Position numbers and translations under genes: made by a program. The notes beneath the pieces were generated by a model. That model saw only the letters and a program-made list of their open reading frames with translations, was not told where the DNA came from and did no database searches. From Euzebyella saccharophila (GTDB lineage Bacteria; Bacteroidota; Bacteroidia; Flavobacteriales; Flavobacteriaceae), in contig NZ_JACYFJ010000001.1 of NCBI RefSeq assembly GCF_014855495.1, positions 1,459,449 through 1,523,448 of the forward strand: a stretch of DNA of 64,000 nucleotides, in the 5' to 3' direction. Shown one piece after another: positions 57,545 to 64,000 of the stretch (its first letter is position 1; each line of letters opens with the position of its first letter).

Positions 57545-59329
57545 ATGGGAATTGAATCCATTTTAGAGGTAAAGGTAAAAGAAGCGGTCGCTCAGTTGTT
57601 CGAGGTAGCACTTCCGCAGGTAGAGTTTCAGCCTACGCGCAAAGACTTTGAAGGCGATGTAACGGTGGTGGTTTTTCCCATGTTGCGCTATGTAAAAGGG
57701 AATCCCGCCAAAATAGGGGAAGAAATAGGTCAATTTCTTACGGCGAACGTACCTGCCGTAACCGGATTTAATGTAATCAAGGGTTTTTTGAACCTAGTGA
57801 TCGGCGATGCTTTTTACCTCGATTTTTTCAATTCCATCAAAACAACTACTACCTATGGTCATGTAGCCGAAAAGGCCGATGATGCCGTGATGGTAGAATA
57901 TTCTTCGCCCAATACCAACAAGCCTTTGCACTTGGGGCATGTGCGTAATAATTTGTTGGGCTATTCGGTTTCCGAAATTTTAAAGGCCGCTGGAAAAAAG
58001 GTGTACAAAACCCAGATTATCAACGATAGGGGTATACATATTTGTAAAAGTATGCTCGCCTGGAAGCGTTTTGGAAATGGCGAAACACCGGAAAGTACGG
58101 GGTTAAAAGGGGATAAATTGGTTGGGAATTACTATGTGGCCTTTGATAAAGCCTATAAAGATGAGATTGCCCAATTGGTGGCCAAGGGAACCGACTCCAA
58201 AAAGGCAGAAAAGGAAGCGCCCATTCTGTTGGAGGCCCAAGAGATGCTGCAGAAATGGGAAGCCGGAGATGAGGAAACGGTGGCCCTATGGAAAACCATG
58301 AACGGCTGGGTGTATGAAGGTTTTGCCGAAACGTATAAAGATATGGGGGTTGATTTCGATACCCTGTATTACGAAAGCGATACCTATCTTTTAGGGAAGG
58401 ATGTGGTGGCGCAAGGCCTGGAAAAGGGCGTTTTCTTTAAGAAAGAAGATGGCAGTGTGTGGATCGACCTGACGGAAGACGGACTCGATGAAAAAATAGT
58501 GTTGCGTTCCGATGGTACCGCCGTTTACATGACCCAAGATATTGGTACTGCCATACAACGGGTAAAGGATTATCCTGATGTGGGCGGAATGGTCTATACC
58601 GTGGGCAATGAGCAGGATTACCATTTTAAGGTACTTTTCTTGATTTTGCAGAAGTTGGGCTATTCATGGTCCAATAACCTACACCATTTGAGCTACGGAA
58701 TGGTCGATCTGCCCAGCGGAAAAATGAAGAGTAGGGAGGGTACCGTGGTAGATGCCGATGATCTGATGCAGGAAATGTCGCAAACCGCAGCCGATATTTC
58801 GGCGGAGTTGGGCAAGTTGGAAGACTATGATGAAGACCAAAAGGAAGAACTGTACCAAATGATCGGTTTGGGCGCGCTTAAGTACTATATCTTAAAGGTA
58901 GACCCCAAGAAACGTATTCTTTTCAATCCGGAGGAATCGGTAGATTTTCAAGGAAATACAGGTCCGTTTATTCAATATACCTATGCCCGAATCCAGTCCA
59001 TTTTACGCAAAGCGGAAGAAACCGGCGTTTTAAAGGATGATAATGTTGAGGTGGAAGCCCTACACGCCAAGGAAAAGGAATTGCTCAAGCAATTGCAGCT
59101 GTACCCGGAGACCATTCAATTGGCGGCCGAAAATTACAGCCCCGCTTTGATTGCGAATTACACCTATGATTTGGTGAAGGAGTTCAATTCATTCTATCAG
59201 CAGGTTTCCATTTTGGGCGAAGCCGATGAAAACCGTAAAATCTTTAGGGTGCAATTATCCAAAAAAGTAGGCGAGGTGATTGCCTCTGCCTTTAGACTGT
59301 TGGGTATTGGCGTACCGGAGCGTATGTAG
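57545..59329 (+). CDS. argS: Arginyl-tRNA synthetase
   Basis: 594 residues. N-terminal additional domain, class I HIGH motif in the form HLGH (SSPNTNKPLHLGHVRNN), KMSKS equivalent KMKSREG, and C-terminal anticodon-binding domain (IQYTYARIQSILRKAEE). Charges tRNA-Arg. Normal length for the family. Confidence 0.97.
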   Translation: MGIESILEVKVKEAVAQLFEVALPQVEFQPTRKDFEGDVTVVVFPMLRYVKGNPAKIGEEIGQFLTANVPAVTGFNVIKGFLNLVIGDAFYLDFFNSIKTTTTYGHVAEKADDAVMVEYSSPNTNKPLHLGHVRNNLLGYSVSEILKAAGKKVYKTQIINDRGIHICKSMLAWKRFGNGETPESTGLKGDKLVGNYYVAFDKAYKDEIAQLVAKGTDSKKAEKEAPILLEAQEMLQKWEAGDEETVALWKTMNGWVYEGFAETYKDMGVDFDTLYYESDTYLLGKDVVAQGLEKGVFFKKEDGSVWIDLTEDGLDEKIVLRSDGTAVYMTQDIGTAIQRVKDYPDVGGMVYTVGNEQDYHFKVLFLILQKLGYSWSNNLHHLSYGMVDLPSGKMKSREGTVVDADDLMQEMSQTAADISAELGKLEDYDEDQKEELYQMIGLGALKYYILKVDPKKRILFNPEESVDFQGNTGPFIQYTYARIQSILRKAEETGVLKDDNVEVEALHAKEKELLKQLQLYPETIQLAAENYSPALIANYTYDLVKEFNSFYQQVSILGEADENRKIFRVQLSKKVGEVIASAFRLLGIGVPERM

Positions 59330-59335
59330 ACCGCT

Positions 59336-60016
59336 TTAGTATTGTAAAAGTCGGTCAGTTACCTGTTCCAGGTCGGTCGCGACAATTTCGGGAGTAGGTG
59401 CCAGCGGATAGAGTTGTTGCCCCGGTCTTTTGATAAAGGCCGCACGCCAACCGGCCCATTGGGCTCCGGCCACGTCCCAACCGTGTGCGGCGATCATCAT
59501 GCTTTCGTTAAGACTTACGTTCATTTGTTGGGATGCATATTGGTAGGCTTCTTGAAAAGGTTTGAATTTTTTTGCGCCCTCCACACTTAAAATAGCATCA
59601 AAATAGGGGGTAAGCCCGGCATATTCAAATTGTTGGGTGACCCCTTCTTGAGAGCCGTTGGTAAAGGCCGCTAAGGTAAAGTTGGCATCTTTTAGGCGTT
59701 TCAAGGAGCGTTTTACCTCTGGGTGCGCCGGTAATTTGCGAAGTGCCGATACTACTGTTTCCCTTGCTTTTTCTTCGGAAAGGGTAATTTGGTTATTGGC
59801 AGCCACCATTTGCAAAGTGGCGGCACCGATATGCCCAAAGGGTCGATATTGCCCACTGGCAGAAGTGACCAGGCTGTATTGGAGCATGGTGGTAAACCAA
59901 AGGGACAGAAGGTTCTCATTACCGTCAAGGACATCGGCAATGTTACGTTTCATTGCAGTAAGGTCTAGAAGGGTTTCGTTGACATCAAAAAACAGTACTT
60001 GGGGCTTTACGGGCAT
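59336..60016 (-). CDS. Haloacid dehalogenase type II (L-2-haloacid dehalogenase family)
   Basis: 226 residues. HAD motif I LFFDVNETLLDL, motif II AFTNGSQEG, motif III Lys in KKFKPFQEAYQYA and motif IV MIAAHGWDVAGAQWAGW; the HxWDxxGA segment is typical of type II haloacid dehalogenases rather than phosphatases. Dehalogenation of short haloacids is the family reaction; substrate not tested here. Minus-strand -7 element TAATTTTG at 60047-60040. Confidence 0.86.
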   Translation of the reverse strand: MPVKPQVLFFDVNETLLDLTAMKRNIADVLDGNENLLSLWFTTMLQYSLVTSASGQYRPFGHIGAATLQMVAANNQITLSEEKARETVVSALRKLPAHPEVKRSLKRLKDANFTLAAFTNGSQEGVTQQFEYAGLTPYFDAILSVEGAKKFKPFQEAYQYASQQMNVSLNESMMIAAHGWDVAGAQWAGWRAAFIKRPGQQLYPLAPTPEIVATDLEQVTDRLLQY

Positions 60017-60039
60017 GGCTTCTTTTTTAGGTGTGATTT

Positions 60040-60047
60040 CAAAATTA
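60040..60047 (-). promoter_or_regulatory. -7 element for the haloacid dehalogenase gene
   Basis: TAATTTTG on the minus strand, 23 nt upstream of the ATG at 60016. Confidence 0.45.
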
Positions 60048-60345
60048 GAAAAGGCTGGTTATACTTAGGTGTGGTATGTCTTTTAAAGAGATTGTAATTA
60101 TACGATTAATGTTGATGAGTTTGTAGTTTTAAGCATACTTGAAGAAAGGTTTTTCCTATATTTGAGTATAACTATATTTCTTATATTAAGAATAGAATGT
60201 TATATGTGAATAGGAAAGGAGTTTGGTAATTTGTATATCAATTTACAAAAGTAATTTATGTGATATACACTTTACCAAAGTTTAAAATTTATAAAGCATT
60301 AAAAATAAGACATATAGATGTTTGGAGAGTTCCATATATTTATGT
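60048..60345. other. AT-rich noncoding region before the cassette-like array
   Basis: No gene is visible. It holds TATATTTG at 60158-60165 on the plus strand, which could drive the cassette genes although it is over 200 nt from the first one. No attI-like site or integrase was recognised. Confidence 0.5.
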
Positions 60346-60379
60346 GTTGTAAACAATTTTAAATCACTACTCAGGCCAA

Positions 60380-60982
60380 ATGAAGTTCAAATGTTTATTC
60401 CTTTTCCTTGTCTTAATTTTTGCTTGCTCAGAGAAAAAAACGGAAAATAATACCTCTATCTCTCTCAAAGGGCAAAAATTTGAAAATCCAAAAGCTAGTG
60501 AATTGAACAGTAAAGCAATTAGGGAAGTTAAGAGTGGAAACCATGATTCCGCGAAAGACTTGTTTTATGAAGCGTTGGATTTAGAACCCAATAACCCCAC
60601 TATTTTAAGCAATATTGGACTTTACTATCAGGACTTGGGTTTAGACCAAAAAGCAATTGAATTCCACAATAAATCACTGAAAGCCTCGGACTCAACATAC
60701 CTGATTTCAGGAGCAAATCTGGGCAACGCTTATTACCAAATTGGAGAATACTCCAAAGGAATCAGAATTTTGGACTTTGTTATTGAAAATACCTCAGAAG
60801 ATAAGCTCTTGGTAGCTGCGTATGTCAATAGAGGGTTCAATCATCTTGGGAAAGGGAATTGTAAAAAGGCTAAGTCGGATTTAATGACTGCAAAAAACAA
60901 GTCTTCAAATCAAAAAGACATGGATTTTCAAGTTAGTCGACTGGAAAAAAAACTAAAAAACTGTTTACAACAAGGGCTATAA
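60380..60982 (+). CDS. Tetratricopeptide-repeat lipoprotein
   Basis: 200 residues. Lipoprotein signal (FKCLFLFLVLIFAC, lipidated Cys16) followed by Ser/Glu/Lys-rich linker and about three to four TPR units (LNSKAIREVKSGNHDSAKDL; NPTILSNIGLYYQDLGLDQK; ISGANLGNAYYQIGEYSKG). Probably a scaffold at the membrane; partner unknown. The last codons (LQQGL, stop TAA) fall inside the palindromic repeat that ends this cassette, so the C-terminus is written by the recombination-site-like sequence. Confidence 0.8.
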   Translation: MKFKCLFLFLVLIFACSEKKTENNTSISLKGQKFENPKASELNSKAIREVKSGNHDSAKDLFYEALDLEPNNPTILSNIGLYYQDLGLDQKAIEFHNKSLKASDSTYLISGANLGNAYYQIGEYSKGIRILDFVIENTSEDKLLVAAYVNRGFNHLGKGNCKKAKSDLMTAKNKSSNQKDMDFQVSRLEKKLKNCLQQGL

Positions 60983-61091
60983 TTTATAGCTGCAATTCAT
61001 TAACTTGAAACTACAAAACCATCAACGGCTGGATTTGCCACGGTTGGAAATGCTCCGCATTTCTACACCGCCACAAATCATAGCCAGACCG
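60963..61091 (+). repeat. attC-like palindromic repeat ending cassette A
   Basis: Imperfect inverted repeat: GGGCTATAATTTATAGC (60974-60990) against the reverse complement of GCCACAAATCATAGCC (61070-61085), differing mainly by transitions. A smaller hairpin GAAATGC TCC GCATTTC sits inside (61047-61063). It ends in ACCGTTG, shared with the other two boundaries. Confidence 0.55.
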
Positions 61092-61115
61092 TTGGCACAC
61101 ATTAAACCAGACAAA

Positions 61116-61595
61116 ATGTTTAAGAAACTATTTTCAAAAAAAGAACCTAAATCGTACGGACCGACAGAACCGATTTATCCCGGGGAATTGTTTGAAGTTG
61201 GTGAAATAACAGATGACAATGGGTTCTTTGGAGTTTCAAACATCAACAAGTCGTATGACAATTATCCAAATAAAAAATATTTCCCTTGGTGGATTCAAGT
61301 GACTCTAGAACTTGTTGACACTGATGATAGAAAAATGCCAACCGACAATGAAGCCCAAGTATTGAATGAGCTAGAAGATAAAATTGAGAAGTTTATTAAG
61401 GAAAAACATAAAACTCACTTCATCGGACGAGTAACGCAAAATGGGTTTAGGGACATTATTTTTTATGTTGACCAACCAAGATTTGACCAAGAAAATACAA
61501 ACCTATTTTTTGACAAAGTTCAGGAACAAAGAAGAGTGAATTTTAATATGGAAAAGGACATCAATTGGAATAACATTGGTGGATTAATAAAATAA
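61116..61595 (+). CDS. DUF695-like domain protein
   Basis: 159 residues from ATG 61116 (MFKKLFSKKEPKSYGPTEPI); the frame is open back to 61005 but that part is the cassette A repeat. The core PWWIQVTLELVDTDDRKMPT and HFIGRVTQNGFRDIIFYVDQ resembles DUF695 proteins, a small cytoplasmic family of unknown role. No signal peptide. Alone in its cassette, 5 nt before the inverse core. Confidence 0.62.
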   Translation: MFKKLFSKKEPKSYGPTEPIYPGELFEVGEITDDNGFFGVSNINKSYDNYPNKKYFPWWIQVTLELVDTDDRKMPTDNEAQVLNELEDKIEKFIKEKHKTHFIGRVTQNGFRDIIFYVDQPRFDQENTNLFFDKVQEQRRVNFNMEKDINWNNIGGLIK

Positions 61596-61600
61596 AAAAC

Positions 61601-61791
61601 GTGTGCCAACAAAACCTATACGCAATGCGGGTTGACAAGATAAAAGAAAGGTCGGTGCTTTTAGCCCGCCAAAGCTCCGCTTTGACGTTTTTGTTCAATA
61701 AATTTAAAAATACAAAACGCAGCTTTGGCTACCGTTCGTGCCAGATTGAAAGTTTTGGCTTTTTAACTCCGCACTGCGCATAGCTAAACCG
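61601..61791 (+). repeat. attC-like palindromic repeat ending cassette B
   Basis: Outer arms CTATACGCAATGCGG (61616-61630) and CCGCACTGCGCATAG (61769-61783) pair with two transitions. Internal hairpin CAAAGC TCC GCTTTG (61670-61684) repeats the GCTCCGC loop of the cassette A repeat. AGCTTTGGCTA (61721-61731) can also pair with the TAGCccgCCAAAGCT region (61662-61676). Ends with ACCGTTG. Confidence 0.55.
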
Positions 61792-62765
61792 TTGTAAGTA
61801 ATTTTAAATCTCACCGCTGAAAATTTTTAAGAACATACTACTATTCCAAAGAAAGGTTTTTCCTGTGTCTTTTTTGATTTCAATAGCAATCGGAATTTTA
61901 CTTGGCGGAAAACCTCAAACTATTGGATTTTGTTTTTTGGCAATAGCTCCAATGATTCAATACTATTCCTACGATTATAAGGACAAAAATCAGTACTACT
62001 ACTTTTTCAATCTAGGTGTTGGTAAAATTCATTTATGGCTTTCTACCGTAACAATCGGAATGATAATTCTAATAATACTTTCGTTGTTATGAACATTCTA
62101 CATATTGACAGTTTGACCAAATCTTATGGCGACAAGATTATACTAAGCGACATATTTCTTAGCTGTGGAATTGGACAAATAAAAGGGCTTATTGGGAGAA
62201 ATGGTTCAGGAAAATCAACGCTCCTCAAAATAGTTTTCGGAACGGAATCCGCAAATACTAAATTCATTCGGGTAGGAGAAAAAATTGTGAGGAATGTAAC
62301 AGACGGCAGAGGACTTATCAATTATCTCCCACAAGACCATTTCTTGCCCAATAATGTTAAAATAAAAACAATAATTAATCTTTTTCTAGACAAAGAAAAC
62401 AGAGAGGTTTTATTTGCAAACGAACATTTAAAACCTCTCTTGAACAAAAAGAATCAGGAATTATCAGGTGGAGAAAGAAGAATAATAGAAATCTTGTTGA
62501 TTATTCATTCAAATGCTCAATTTGTTCTACTGGACGAGCCTTTTAACGGAGTAAGTCCTATTATTCGAGATTACATAATTGAATACATCAAAAAAAGAAA
62601 AAGTTCAAAAGGCTTCATTATAACGGACCACGATTTTGAAAACGTCATTGGATTGGCGGACAAAATTATATTCTTGGATAACGGTTACTTGAGGGAACTA
62701 AAGGACAAGAAGGAATTGGTAGAACTCGGATATATAAAAAAAACTACTTACAACACGGGTAACCG
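61791..62765 (+). mobile_element. Integron-like cassette C (small membrane protein and ABC ATPase)
   Basis: Core GTTGTAAGTA (61791-61800) with exact reverse complement TACTTACAAC at 62745-62754. The cassette A and C cores differ at the eighth base (A or G) and the inverse cores carry the matching complement. The terminal repeat is very short here. Confidence 0.45.
61865..62092 (+). CDS. Small integral membrane protein, possible ABC permease fragment
   Basis: 75 residues from a GTG at 61865, with two or three membrane helices (SFLISIAIGILLGG; IGFCFLAIAPMIQYYS; LWLSTVTIGMIILIILSLL). The frame stays open upstream to 61808 and reads sensibly (KIFKNILLFQRKVFP), so the protein may really start at a CTG at 61817 (91 residues); no ATG exists there. 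Its stop overlaps the ABC ATPase ATG (ATGA), so they are coupled and may form a small exporter. No known family recognised. Confidence 0.6.
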   Translation: MSFLISIAIGILLGGKPQTIGFCFLAIAPMIQYYSYDYKDKNQYYYFFNLGVGKIHLWLSTVTIGMIILIILSLL

Positions 62766-62781
62766 TTGCGCAAGCCCTTGA
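62089..62781 (+). CDS. ABC transporter ATP-binding protein
   Basis: 230 residues from ATG 62089. Walker A GRNGSGKS (36-43), Q-loop PQDHF, signature LSGGE (125-129), Walker B LLDE (147-150) and H-loop His181 are all intact, so an active ATPase is expected. The substrate is unknown. The last ten residues (from Tyr221) are encoded by the cassette-end repeat and the following core, so the tail is probably foreign to the original protein. Paired with the preceding membrane gene. Confidence 0.85.
   Translation: MNILHIDSLTKSYGDKIILSDIFLSCGIGQIKGLIGRNGSGKSTLLKIVFGTESANTKFIRVGEKIVRNVTDGRGLINYLPQDHFLPNNVKIKTIINLFLDKENREVLFANEHLKPLLNKKNQELSGGERRIIEILLIIHSNAQFVLLDEPFNGVSPIIRDYIIEYIKKRKSSKGFIITDHDFENVIGLADKIIFLDNGYLRELKDKKELVELGYIKKTTYNTGNRCASP
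62745..62768 (+). repeat. Minimal attC-like site ending cassette C
   Basis: CAAC, bulged AC, GG, loop GTAA, CC and GTTG make a short hairpin with extrahelical bases on one arm. It keeps the ACCGTTG end shared with the other sites but lacks the long arms. Confidence 0.45.
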
Positions 62782-62803
62782 ACAGCAAAAAAGAGACCTC
62801 TTT

Positions 62804-62835
62804 TAAGCCCTTTTTAGGGGCTTTTTATTTTTAGG
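62804..62835. terminator. Bidirectional terminator between the ABC and transposase genes
   Basis: AAGCCC then AGGGGCTT arms around TTTTT, followed on the plus strand by TTTTTATTTTT. It also contains the transposase stop codon (62814-62816). Confidence 0.6.
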
Positions 62836-64000
62836 ACGACTGGGCAATCTAGATTTTTGGGCAACCCTACAAGTGTTCTTTCAAGTTCTTGGCACCTGTT
62901 TTTTATAAAAAATAACAAAGCAAGTTTCCCCGCCCCGCTCCCGATAGCTATCGGGATGGAACGTTTTTGGTCGAATTTCAGGTATTTTTTCAGGTTGTAC
63001 GCGATTGCCGAGAGGTGCATCGCCTTGTTGGCCTGTTTCAATCCAATGGTATTTATCTTTCGTAGTCCCATAAACTCTATCAGGGTGCCGAAAACGGGCT
63101 CGACCGTGCTCTGCCGTTTGCCCTTCATATACCTGCCCTGTGGGCCCTCGACCCGGGCGATGTTCCTTTCGTACTCGGCCCGGTAATAGGTAACGCTGAA
63201 CTTCTTTTCCTGTGCGCTTTTGCCCAGGCACCGTTCCCGTAAGGGACAGCCAAGGCAGACATGCTTTCTTGCGCGGTACTCCTTCTTCTTTGTCTTGGTG
63301 CGGTAATCCAAAAACACTTTGGTAAATGGTATCACCTTGCCCTGTGGACAGATATAATGATCTTCCGTATTGTTATAGGTGAACCCGTCCGGACCACCCT
63401 TGTACGTGCCATGGGGCGGGATGAAGCTCTTCAGTCCCCGGGCTTCCAGAAAGGCGTAGTTCTCCCCACTGCTGTAACCGGTGTCCGCTACGCAGTTCTC
63501 CCATACCAGGCCTTCTTTCCAGAGCCTGCGTTTTACGCGCTTTACGATGTCCGGAAGGTGTTGGTTGTCCTTCCCGTCCGCATGGTAGGCCCTGATGTCG
63601 GTGATCACGTGGTGGGCCGTATCAACGCTCAATTGGCCCAGGTAGTTCAGCTTCCGGGCCTTGCCCGGTTTTACGCTTATACGCGCATCGGGGTCCGTGG
63701 GGCTGTAATGTGTTTTGTTACTGGTATACTTGGCCCCCTTGTTGCCCGCCCCCGGCCGTTGGTCCTGGTCCTTCGCCCACTTCTTGTTGCGGCCCTTAAT
63801 TGCATTTAGCTCCTTTTCACTTGCACTTATACTGCGCTGCCCATTATCCGACCTGTCGCCCTTGCTCTTGCGATGGGGCACTTCTTTATCCATCGAACTA
63901 AGGACCCGCACCTTCCGCAGGTGTTCTTGCAGCTCTTCCTCCGGTACCTTCAGTTCCAAGGTATCCATGCTCGCGTTCGCCTTTACCGGCGCACTGTCGA
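62814..64000 (-). CDS. IS1182 family transposase (partial, N-terminus outside window)
   Basis: About 395 codons readable; the frame stays open through the right edge. Upstream of an internal Met it reads DSAPVKANASMDTLELKVPE, matching the IS1182 DSxxVKANAS motif. Then TDPDARISVKPGKARKLNYLG, DTGYSSGENY, the cysteine-rich C-x2-C region (HVCLGCPLRERCLG) and the C-terminal VEPVFGTLIEFMGLRKINTIGLKQANKAMHLSAIAYNLKK, the DDE domain Glu region. The gene is visibly richer in G+C than its neighbours, suggesting recent arrival. Terminal inverted repeats were not identified. Confidence 0.9.
   Translation of the reverse strand, partial: DSAPVKANASMDTLELKVPEEELQEHLRKVRVLSSMDKEVPHRKSKGDRSDNGQRSISASEKELNAIKGRNKKWAKDQDQRPGAGNKGAKYTSNKTHYSPTDPDARISVKPGKARKLNYLGQLSVDTAHHVITDIRAYHADGKDNQHLPDIVKRVKRRLWKEGLVWENCVADTGYSSGENYAFLEARGLKSFIPPHGTYKGGPDGFTYNNTEDHYICPQGKVIPFTKVFLDYRTKTKKKEYRARKHVCLGCPLRERCLGKSAQEKKFSVTYYRAEYERNIARVEGPQGRYMKGKRQSTVEPVFGTLIEFMGLRKINTIGLKQANKAMHLSAIAYNLKKYLKFDQKRSIPIAIGSGAGKLALLFFIKNRCQELERTLVGLPKNLDCPVVLKIKSP
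62939..62956. repeat. 18-bp perfect palindrome inside the transposase gene
   Basis: TCCCGATAGCTATCGGGA near the 3' end of the transposase frame. Fully symmetric; similar GATAGCTATC palindromes are, from memory, common in flavobacterial genomes. Confidence 0.6.

Larger units (their letters stand above)
60346..61091 (+). mobile_element. Integron-like cassette A (TPR lipoprotein)
   Basis: Begins with core GTTGTAAAC (60346-60354) and carries its own inverse core GTTTACAAC at 60963-60971, an exact 9-base reverse complement. The palindromic end runs from there to the next core at 61091. The gene starts 34 nt after the core, as in integron cassettes. Confidence 0.5.
61091..61791 (+). mobile_element. 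Integron-like cassette B (DUF695-like gene)
   Basis: Core GTTGGCACAC (61091-61100) and exact reverse complement GTGTGCCAAC (61601-61610), different from the cores of cassettes A and C. The gene starts 25 nt after the core. Ends at the next core at 61791. Confidence 0.5.

Noticed and set aside
60346..61800. Calling the array a canonical class integron
   Set aside because: The core sites GTTGTAA and GTTGGCA do not fit GTTRRRY and no integrase or attI is visible, so only an integron-like label is justified.
60144..61866. 16-base direct repeat AAGAAAGGTTTTTCCT at about 60144 and 61850
   Set aside because: A match of this length in an AT-rich 64-kb window can occur by chance; the second copy is coding and no further similarity flanks it.
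63261..63809. 182-codon open frame opposite the transposase
   Set aside because: GC-rich antisense shadow; the minus frame carries clear IS1182 motifs.

Overview
The window comes from a Bacteroidota chromosome, most likely a marine flavobacterium of the Maribacter/Zobellia type. The basis is a type IX secretion gene pair (PorP/SprF and a gliding-motility C-terminal domain protein), a SusC/SusD pair, many promoters of the Bacteroidota form TAnnTTTG, few clear Shine-Dalgarno sites, and a ribosomal-protein block followed by carA, eno and gltA. The genus is an inference.

Layout. 1-3667 (-): a giant T9SS-exported repeat protein and a partial PorP/SprF partner. 3926-11100 (+): muropeptide ligase, radC, a DUF7033 protein, a HAD phosphatase, and three envelope proteins. 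11090-18733: rarA (-), rhomboid protease (+), rlmB (-), then a SusD/SusC pair (-). 18734-19378 is a long noncoding spacer ending in a strong promoter. 19379-36593 (+): the fused str, S10, spc and alpha ribosomal clusters, including rpmJ (38 codons), secY, infA and rpoA, closed by an intrinsic terminator. Folded intercistronic segments precede rpsG, rplC, rpsH and rpsD and are candidates for ribosomal-protein feedback control. 36690-42289 (+): carA, eno, a glycogen synthase and gltA. 42383-47660: two guanidino-group hydrolases (DDAH-like, CtlX), an ACT protein, an Lrp regulator and metE. 47783-52854: a dihaem cytochrome c with a two-subunit molybdenum hydroxylase, convergent with a phosphotriesterase-like protein and a DUF3050 protein whose start lies in a 7-base homopolymer. 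53092-53943 (-): a broken small membrane gene and a MarR regulator with paired palindromic operators. 54009-60016: BCCT transporter, SDR/DUF2867 protein, unknown protein, argS and a type II haloacid dehalogenase.

The most unusual part is 60346-62768. Three co-directional units (TPR lipoprotein; DUF695-like protein; small membrane protein plus ABC ATPase) each begin with a GTTG core and end in an imperfect palindrome whose first bases are the exact reverse complement of that same unit's own start. This is the geometry of integron gene cassettes, but the cores do not fit the canonical GTTRRRY consensus and no integrase is visible. A more GC-rich IS1182-family transposase, cut by the window edge, follows and may have interrupted a fourth cassette. 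No tRNA, rRNA or CRISPR array was recognised.
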